Part shown: positions 58,564-64,000 of the stretch, in pieces
Position numbering within the stretch: position 1 is the first letter of the stretch
Layout of the letters: every line of letters begins with the position of its first letter
From: Sulfobacillus thermotolerans
Lineage (GTDB): Bacteria > Bacillota > Sulfobacillia > Sulfobacillales > Sulfobacillaceae
DNA: 64,000 nucleotides
Assembly: GCA_002951815.1 (NCBI GenBank)
Contig: CP019454.1
Location: 2,170,001 to 2,234,000, forward strand
Direction of reading: 5' to 3'
The notes under the pieces: model-generated
What the model was told of the DNA's origin: nothing
The model's database searches: none
Seen by the model: the letters and a program-made list of their open reading frames with translations, nothing else
Made by a program: the position numbers and the translations under genes

Positions 58564-59421
58564 ATGGATCTGTCATTAAGATTAGAGACTTTGGACGTCC
58601 CCGATATCAATAGCTTAGTTCGATTGTCGGCCGCGGTAGGTTGGGATTATGATGCCGCCGAAATTGGCACGCTTTTGGCCGTTGGCCGCGTGTTTGGTCA
58701 CAAAACGGCCGCAGGTGAGCTCGTATCCAGTGCTGCTGTCGTGCCGTATGCACCGGACAGGGCTCACATGGGGATGGTGATAGTCCATCCAGACTTTCGG
58801 CGAGGCGGTTTGGGCAAAGCCGTCACCGCCACCGCTTTGGGCGTGATGACGATTGGAAGCTGCGTGTCGCTTGTGTCTACGCCAGAGGGTCTGCCTTTAT
58901 ACGAAAAAATGGGATTTGAGATCGTAAGCGTGGTTCACAAGTATGTTCGGAGCCAGGGATTGAGTGGATATGCGGACAAGCCTATAGACCAAGGAAATGT
59001 GGTTAGCCTACGCTGGGACGACATCGAACGTGTAAACGCGTTGGACGTACAAGCCTTTGGGGTCGACCGCAGGGAATTTTTGCGTCACCGTGTGCGCCAA
59101 GCGTCGGCCGGATGGATGCTTGTGAACGGCGCTCAAATCCACGGCTATGCGCTTGGGATCAAGGGAGCTGCCAGCTGGATTCTGGGTCCCGTGGTCGCCC
59201 GAGATGACTGGGTCGCAACGCAGTTGACCGCACAAATCGCTCAGGCAACGATGGATGCCATGCGGATCGATGTGCCCGCTCAACACGCCGACTGGGCCGC
59301 TTGCGAACTGCCGCGGTGGGGTTTTGCCAAGGTCGCAGAACCTCCAGTTATGACTTATCACGGCCGTCCGCTACGGTTTGGAAAAGGTCTCTATGCGTTA
59401 GCAGCGCAGGTGTTCGGATAA
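58564..59421 (+). CDS. Tandem GNAT-like acetyltransferase
   Basis: 285 residues. The first half (about 1-140) is a GNAT acetyltransferase with the acetyl-CoA motif HMGMVIVHPDFRRGGLGKAVTATA (V-H-P-x-x-R-x-x-G-x-G) and LVSTPEGLPLYEKMGFE. The second half (about 145-285) is a degenerate GNAT-like repeat of the type paired with it in DUF1248-like proteins (WDDIERVNALDVQAFGVDRR). The substrate is unknown. The ATG at 58564 follows AGGA by 7 nt; the in-frame GTG-type start at 58510 would add a leader overlapping a gene-free stretch. It stands alone. Confidence 0.75.
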   Translation: MDLSLRLETLDVPDINSLVRLSAAVGWDYDAAEIGTLLAVGRVFGHKTAAGELVSSAAVVPYAPDRAHMGMVIVHPDFRRGGLGKAVTATALGVMTIGSCVSLVSTPEGLPLYEKMGFEIVSVVHKYVRSQGLSGYADKPIDQGNVVSLRWDDIERVNALDVQAFGVDRREFLRHRVRQASAGWMLVNGAQIHGYALGIKGAASWILGPVVARDDWVATQLTAQIAQATMDAMRIDVPAQHADWAACELPRWGFAKVAEPPVMTYHGRPLRFGKGLYALAAQVFG

Positions 59422-59585
59422 GATTGTGCCGTGTCGGCTCAGCTAGAGTATCATACGTCAGGGGCTGGTGTTCCCAGCTAATCTCTACAGATAAAGGCTG
59501 CAAATGCCCCTTCTACCCGTGTTTCTATGACTTTTGCCGGCGTCTTAGGCTTCTTGCTCGCCATAGGTACGCTCATCACGTTATT

Positions 59586-60689
59586 TCACCGACCGCTCGT
59601 CGCATGCTGCGCGACGGTTTGTGCATACGAGCCAGGGTAGACTGAGAATTTGTGACGTAATTTTCGTCGCACCGGTTCCTCATAGCGGTAATAGATTAGG
59701 GCACTTAGGGCAACGGCCGTCATCAACACTAAGCCATCTTGCCACAACGGGCCATGATAGTGATACAAGTTAAATTTTTGCAATGTGCGCATGACTAAAC
59801 GATGAATCATGTAAAAAGCAAAACTCCAATGGCCGAGGCGAACAACGGCAGCGTGCGAGAAGACCCGAGACATCACCCCTTTTTGGTGCGCAAATATCCA
59901 TAACAGAATAGCCCAGCCTGGCAGATACAAGGCACTAAAGCGCAAGGATTGTTCCATATAGGGTCCTATGGCAATCGTGCCGACAACAAGCAAGAGACCG
60001 GCAACTTCCAACGCGGTCCATGGCAGATGTCTTCCTGGATGATTCCACGCAATGCGGTCAAACACGAGGGCGGCGCCCATGCCGATGAAAAAGTCCACGA
60101 GGCGCGTTCCGGGAAAAATATAGGCAATCCAACTCTGCCATGATGAATGATATGGAATCAGTAGGGCCACTAGACTGCCCCATAAGATGGCCATCCCCAA
60201 CACAACGTGACGAACGTGCCAATGTCGCCCCAAGGTATTCCACCACTGCATGAGCCAAGGAAATATCGCGTAGAAGGTTGCTTCATCCGACAGACTCCAT
60301 GCCACTCCATCAAAAGAAAACGCAATCGCCAAGTACGGAATGTAGCTTTGAATGAGCACGAGATTGGCCAATCCTACGCCAATCCATGTGGCAAGACTTC
60401 CATAGGCGTGTATCGGGGTGAGTGGGATCGACCAGAGAAAGGCTAAGGCGTACACGGGATAAATACGGGCAAACCGAGCCCAATAGAATTGTCGGCGGGC
60501 CTCGGAAGAGGGATGGCGGAAGCGATGAACATAATTATAGGTCAGAATGAATCCCGATAATGTGTAAAAGAATGAAACGCCTACGTAGCCGGTTTGGTAT
60601 TCGCGCAAAAACCCGATATGCCATAAAAAGACGAACATAACCGCTAAGAATCGGAATGAGGTTAAGGGGGCTAGTGATTGTCGTGTCAG
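59586..60689 (-). CDS. Acyltransferase-3 (OafA/YrhL-type) membrane O-acyltransferase
   Basis: About 368 residues with ten or so membrane helices. MFVFLWHIGFL has the catalytic-type H in the first helix; VGVSFFYTLSGFILTY, WARFARIYPVY and LSDEATFYAIFPWLMQ follow the family, and it ends with a short cytoplasmic tail. Such proteins O-acetylate extracellular sugars or peptidoglycan. The family start (L-x-x-L-T-S-F-R-F-L-A-V) is present only upstream of ATG 60638. In that frame the AGGAGG at 60699-60704 is followed by ATC, ATC and CTG; CTG 60689 (9-nt spacing) is my best start, since no ATG, GTG or TTG exists. A truncated start at 60638 is the conventional alternative. Confidence 0.8.
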   Translation of the reverse strand: MTRQSLAPLTSFRFLAVMFVFLWHIGFLREYQTGYVGVSFFYTLSGFILTYNYVHRFRHPSSEARRQFYWARFARIYPVYALAFLWSIPLTPIHAYGSLATWIGVGLANLVLIQSYIPYLAIAFSFDGVAWSLSDEATFYAIFPWLMQWWNTLGRHWHVRHVVLGMAILWGSLVALLIPYHSSWQSWIAYIFPGTRLVDFFIGMGAALVFDRIAWNHPGRHLPWTALEVAGLLLVVGTIAIGPYMEQSLRFSALYLPGWAILLWIFAHQKGVMSRVFSHAAVVRLGHWSFAFYMIHRLVMRTLQKFNLYHYHGPLWQDGLVLMTAVALSALIYYRYEEPVRRKLRHKFSVYPGSYAQTVAQHATSGR

Positions 60690-61225
60690 GATGATTTTCC
60701 TCCTCTTTTATGGTTAGGATTTTTCCCTTGCAGGTACGCTTTGCCAAAGGCCTTGGACAAGAACATCACATCATGAGGTAGGGTTTTGGATTTTCAAGGG
60801 GCGAAAAGAGGTAGCGGTGAGTCTTTCGTTCTTAAACATGAACGTTTGATGCATTCCTGGGTATTTTGCTTGCTCCTGAATACCGCGAGTTGTCCGTAGC
60901 CATAGTGTGTGGGCTAAGTGTTGCGAAAATGTTTCGATATGGATGCCAATGCAATATGGGAATTCACGCGGAAGGAAGACCAGGAACCCGCTGGCTTGTG
61001 CATTTGGTTCAAAGGGTTTTTAAGGGTAGTGCACAAAATCCAAAGGATTTTCATGGGAGCAATGGAATAGAGTCCATAGAGAATGAGATCCTTCTTTTTC
61101 AGCCATGTCTCAAACTGGCAGGGACCCAAATATAAATATAAATCAGGGGCGTCTTTTTTCTAAACAATCCGCCCTCGTATATGAGCATTTACGCTTCATA
61201 TCAACGTAGCGAAAAGAGGCGAGCT
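60690..61225. other. Intergenic region without recognised features
   Basis: 536 bp between the divergent acyltransferase and permease genes. It includes the AGGAGG used by the acyltransferase (60699-60704). An AT-rich tract (TATAAATATAAAT, about 61131-61143) may be part of the permease promoter; no good -35 is seen. A plus-strand reading frame at 60866-61135 is rejected. Confidence 0.45.
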
Positions 61226-62710
61226 ATGGAACGAAATCCAAACCAAATGGATTTGGATCAACAACATTTAGAGCAGTTTGGATACAAACAAGAGCTGCAG
61301 CGCACCTTGAAGTTTTTTTCAAATTTTGGTGTCGCATTCACTTACCTGTCACCGGTGGTCGGATTCTATTCGCTGTTTGGATTCGGGCTTCAGACGGGTG
61401 GGCCCGCGTTCTTTTGGGGCATTCCTTTGGTTGTGTTGGGGCAGTTGATGGTCGTTTTGATTTTTTCGGAGCTGGCTGCAAAATATCCCCTGGCAGGCGC
61501 TTTGTACCAATGGGCGCGCCGGTTGATGGGAGGCGGGTATGGATGGTTTGTGGGATGGTTCTATGGTTGGGCGTTGCTTATCACCATTACGGCCGTTGAC
61601 TACGGTGGGGCTCCTTACATTGCGTCGGCTTTGGGGATAGGTGGCACCCAATCGCAACTGATTGTCATTACCCTGATTATGGTCGTCATTCAGACCCTGA
61701 TCAATATGCTGGGCATTACCCGGTTGTCCATTTTGATTAATATCGGCGTGGCAATGGAAGTTTTGGGGACGCTAGGCATCGGTGTGATTTTATTGTTCTA
61801 TTCCCACCAGCCTATGGGGATTGTCGACACCACAATGGGTGTTCAGGGCCACCACAGTTATTGGCCCGTATTCTTGCTGGCTTTGCTCTTTTCAGGCTTC
61901 ATCTTTTATGGATTTGAGTCGGCGGCAGACGTTGCGGAGGAAGTGATTGATCCGCGGCGCCGCGTGCCTAAAGCGATGATTTGGGCGTTACTCGTGGGAG
62001 GGGCCACGACGATGTTTGCGGTGTTTGCTTTTTTGCATGCGACCCCAAATATGGCGTTGGCCATGAATGCGGCCAGAACGCCCAATCCCGTGACGTACAT
62101 TCTGTCCGCGACGGTCGGAGTGACCTTTTCTAAAATATTTTTGTGGGTGGTGATTGTGGCCTTTTTGTCATGCGGCGCGGCTGTGGAGGCTGCCGCGACT
62201 CGGGTCTTTTATTCTTATGCGAGGGACCAGGTCATTCCCTTTCACCGTTTCTTAAGCTACGTATCTCCTAAATACCACACCCCCATAAATGCTCTTTGGG
62301 TATCGGCGATTATTGCGTTGTTGCTGAGCCTTTCCGCGCGGTTCGAGTCTATTTTGACGAGTTTTGCTGTAGTTGGTATTTATCTCGCGTTCCAAATGAT
62401 TATGCTAGGTGCATTAATCGCCCGGAGTCGTGGCGTCAAGGCTGACAAACTTTTCACCTTGCGGGGATGGGCCTGGCCCATCAATATTGTGGCCTTAATT
62501 TACGGCATCGGGATGATTATCAATTTAGCACGGCCCACGACGCCATCTGCGCCCTGGTATATTGATTACGAGGTGATATTAGCTACGTCGGTGATCATTG
62601 TCGCCGGGTTTATGGTCTATTACCTGTCGCCCGCCGCCCATCAAGCGCGCCACTTGAAGAAAGAGTCCGTGATATCGGCCGAATCGGGACAGTCAGGAGG
62701 CCTTTTATGA
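61226..62710 (+). CDS. APC-superfamily amino acid permease
   Basis: 494 residues with about twelve hydrophobic segments, typical for the amino acid-polyamine-organocation superfamily. [28 protein letters not shown] forms the unwound helix-1 substrate region, [20 protein letters not shown] is the loop after helix 2, [22 protein letters not shown] the helix-6 to loop signature. Import of an amino acid or amine in symport or exchange is expected; the substrate is not determinable. GAGG lies 6 nt before ATG 61226; the ATG at 61181 is less likely. The CoA-transferase-like pseudogene follows 31 bp later and may be co-transcribed. Confidence 0.85.
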   Translation: MERNPNQMDLDQQHLEQFGYKQELQRTLKFFSNFGVAFTYLSPVVGFYSLFGFGLQTGGPAFFWGIPLVVLGQLMVVLIFSELAAKYPLAGALYQWARRLMGGGYGWFVGWFYGWALLITITAVDYGGAPYIASALGIGGTQSQLIVITLIMVVIQTLINMLGITRLSILINIGVAMEVLGTLGIGVILLFYSHQPMGIVDTTMGVQGHHSYWPVFLLALLFSGFIFYGFESAADVAEEVIDPRRRVPKAMIWALLVGGATTMFAVFAFLHATPNMALAMNAARTPNPVTYILSATVGVTFSKIFLWVVIVAFLSCGAAVEAAATRVFYSYARDQVIPFHRFLSYVSPKYHTPINALWVSAIIALLLSLSARFESILTSFAVVGIYLAFQMIMLGALIARSRGVKADKLFTLRGWAWPINIVALIYGIGMIINLARPTTPSAPWYIDYEVILATSVIIVAGFMVYYLSPAAHQARHLKKESVISAESGQSGGLL

Positions 62711-62741
62711 GGGAGATGGTCGCAGTCGGGCGCAAAACTGC

Positions 62742-63918
62742 ATGAGGGAGAGTGAGAATACGGACGAGGTCATGCCCGGAAACTTGGATGGCATCCATGT
62801 GCTCGATTTGTCCAGGGTACTGGCGGCTCCTTACGCGACTATGGCATTGGGCGACATGGGGGCGACAATCATCAAAATTGAGCGGCCTGAGACGGGCGAT
62901 GAGACGAGACAATGGGGCCCACCCTTTTTAGGAAACGAATCCCGAATCCGCCTATTTTTTAAGTGCCAATCGCAACAAAAAGTCGTGTGTCGTTGATTTA
63001 GCCGATCCTGCAGGGCAAGATCTGGTTCGTACGTTAGCGACAAAGTGGGCTGACGTCGTGGTGGAGAACTTTAAACCCGGTAGTCTTGCGCGGTACGGGC
63101 TGGATTTAGAGGCTTTGCGCCGGCAAAATCCCCGCTTGGTCACGGCGACCTTGCGGGGATATCCACAGGGCGATGACCGGCCCGGCTATGACTTTGTGAT
63201 GCAGGCGGGAGCGGGCATTATGTCTTTAACCGGACCGCCGGAAGGTCCTCCATATAAAGTGGGCATTGCCATCGCAGACATTACGGCGGGTTTATTTCTT
63301 CTTTCAGGCATTTTGTCCGCCCTTGTCCATAGGGAGCGCACAGGCCAAGGGCAGCACCTTAACGTCTCGTTATTTGATGCGCAAATGGCTTGGTGGGCCA
63401 ATGTGGGCTTGGCCCATTTAGTCACGGGCCAGGATCCTAAACGGTGGGGAAATGCACATCCCCAGCTATCGCCGTATGAACTATTTGAGGCATCTGACGG
63501 TTATTTGGCGATTGCCGTAGGCAATGACAGGCAGTTCCAGTTTTTGGCCACGGCTTTGGAACATCCCATGTGGGCAAAGGATATCCGGTATCGTACAAAT
63601 CCTGACCGGGTTAAAAATCGTGGGAGGTTGCATCAGATTATCCAGGACGTTATCCAACACCGGCGAGTGTCCGATTGGGTGGCCGTTCTGGAGGATTATG
63701 GCGTGCCGGCCGGACCGGTGCGCACAGTGCCCGAGGCTTTGGCCTGGCGAGAAAGTTTACCCCATTCGCCCATCAGCGTCCTTGAGGGGATTCCGCAAAT
63801 CGCATTGCCATGGGATTTTTCGGACACGCAGTCACTGCCCAGGACACGTCCACCGCAGTTGGGGGAGCATACGGAAGAGGTGTGGATGCTCTACCATTCC
63901 TTGCGCGAAGGGCCGTAA
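62742..63918 (+). pseudogene. CaiB/BaiF-type class III CoA-transferase, frameshifted by a 7-bp tandem duplication
   Basis: The first frame (62742-62996) encodes [20 protein letters not shown], the class III CoA-transferase start, and [21 protein letters not shown], and breaks after [10 protein letters not shown] second frame continues with [19 protein letters not shown] and goes on to 63918 (VVENFKPGSLARYGLDLEAL, HLNVSLFDAQMAWWANVG, APVGP-like hinge). CGAATCC is directly duplicated at 62936-62942 and 62943-62949; removing one copy restores G-N-E-S-A-Y-F-L in one frame. The whole would be about 390 residues, normal for the family. The catalytic Asp is expected in the YDF region of the second part. 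As it stands the gene is inactive unless the repeat changes. Confidence 0.85.
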
Positions 63919-63971
63919 CATGTTGAAGGAACAATTCCCCTTGACCCTTAGGACCAATTTGAATAGGCAAG

Positions 63972-63992
63972 ACCTTGTAAGGGAGACAAGGT
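63972..63992 (+). terminator. Short hairpin after the CoA-transferase pseudogene
   Basis: ACCTTGT and ACAAGGT form a 7-bp stem with a 7-nt loop. It is followed by TGGTAGCG, with no T tract, so its role as terminator is doubtful. The sequence ends at 64000. Confidence 0.3.
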
Positions 63993-64000
63993 TGGTAGCG

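Noticed and set aside
59527-59640. A 37-codon hydrophobic frame overlapping the end of the acyltransferase gene
   Set aside because: No ribosome site and overlap with a well-supported gene on the other strand.
60866-61135. An 89-codon plus-strand frame between acyltransferase and permease
   Set aside because: No ribosome site, no recognisable domain, low-quality codon pattern.
1-64000. rRNA, tRNA, CRISPR arrays, intact insertion sequences, integrases
   Set aside because: Looked for and none recognised; no repeat-spacer pattern, transposase motif or terminal inverted repeat pair was seen.

Overview
The window looks chromosomal and comes from an endospore-forming, meso-DAP-type member of the Firmicutes. 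The reasons are a complete division and cell wall (dcw) cluster, the sporulation genes spoIIGA-sigE-sigG-spoIIR next to it, a CotF-type coat protein, and sepF-yggT-divIVA. Moderate GC, many GTG/TTG starts and protein resemblance suggest an acidophile of the Sulfobacillus type; that placement is inference and was not tested by any search. I saw no rRNA, tRNA, CRISPR array or intact insertion sequence.

Layout. (1) 0-0.7 kb: the 5' end of a flavohemoglobin gene (hmp) diverges from an Rrf2/NsrR-type nitric oxide sensor, with a near-consensus NsrR box between them. (2) 1.2-20.2 kb: an extracellular polysaccharide region. It holds two plus-strand GT4 genes, a minus pair (acetyltransferase plus polytopic membrane protein), a plus-strand AT-richer block (two GT4 genes and a large unknown secreted protein), and a nine-gene minus operon with tightly overlapping genes (GT2 and GT4 transferases, a Wzx-type flippase, an alpha/alpha-toroid protein and an unknown). 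(3) 21-28.8 kb: an accessory region of secreted and small proteins. It has a DUF218 protein, two paralogous 85-residue proteins with matching promoter regions, a lipoprotein and a secreted protein that share a C-terminal domain, a 2OG-Fe(II) oxygenase, a sortase-fold protein lacking its catalytic residues, an XRE regulator and a possible RelE/ParE-like protein. (4) 29.2-45.9 kb: the dcw cluster mraZ-rsmH-ftsL-PBP-PBP-murE-murF-mraY-ftsW-murG-murB-murA-ftsA-ftsZ, closed by a strong terminator; no ftsQ/divIB is present. (5) 46-49.6 kb: spoIIGA-sigE, sigG-spoIIR, ylmC/ymxH. (6) 49.8-54.4 kb: an accessory island with a membrane protein, a jacalin-lectin/aerolysin-type pore-forming protein, and a STAND ATPase regulator split at an A7 run. 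(7) 54.6-58.1 kb: cotF-like gene, then pgeF-yggS-sepF-yggT-divIVA. (8) 58.3-64 kb: GNAT protein, acyltransferase-3, APC permease, and a CoA-transferase gene broken by a 7-bp tandem duplication.

How they work together: MraZ probably autoregulates the dcw operon through three GTGGA repeats. The Mur enzymes make the meso-DAP precursor, MraY/MurG build lipid II, and FtsW with the two PBPs polymerise and crosslink it at the FtsZ ring, which FtsA and SepF tether. SpoIIR signals SpoIIGA to activate pro-SigE, followed by SigG. The EPS region encodes transferases, a flippase and decorating enzymes for an undetermined surface polysaccharide.
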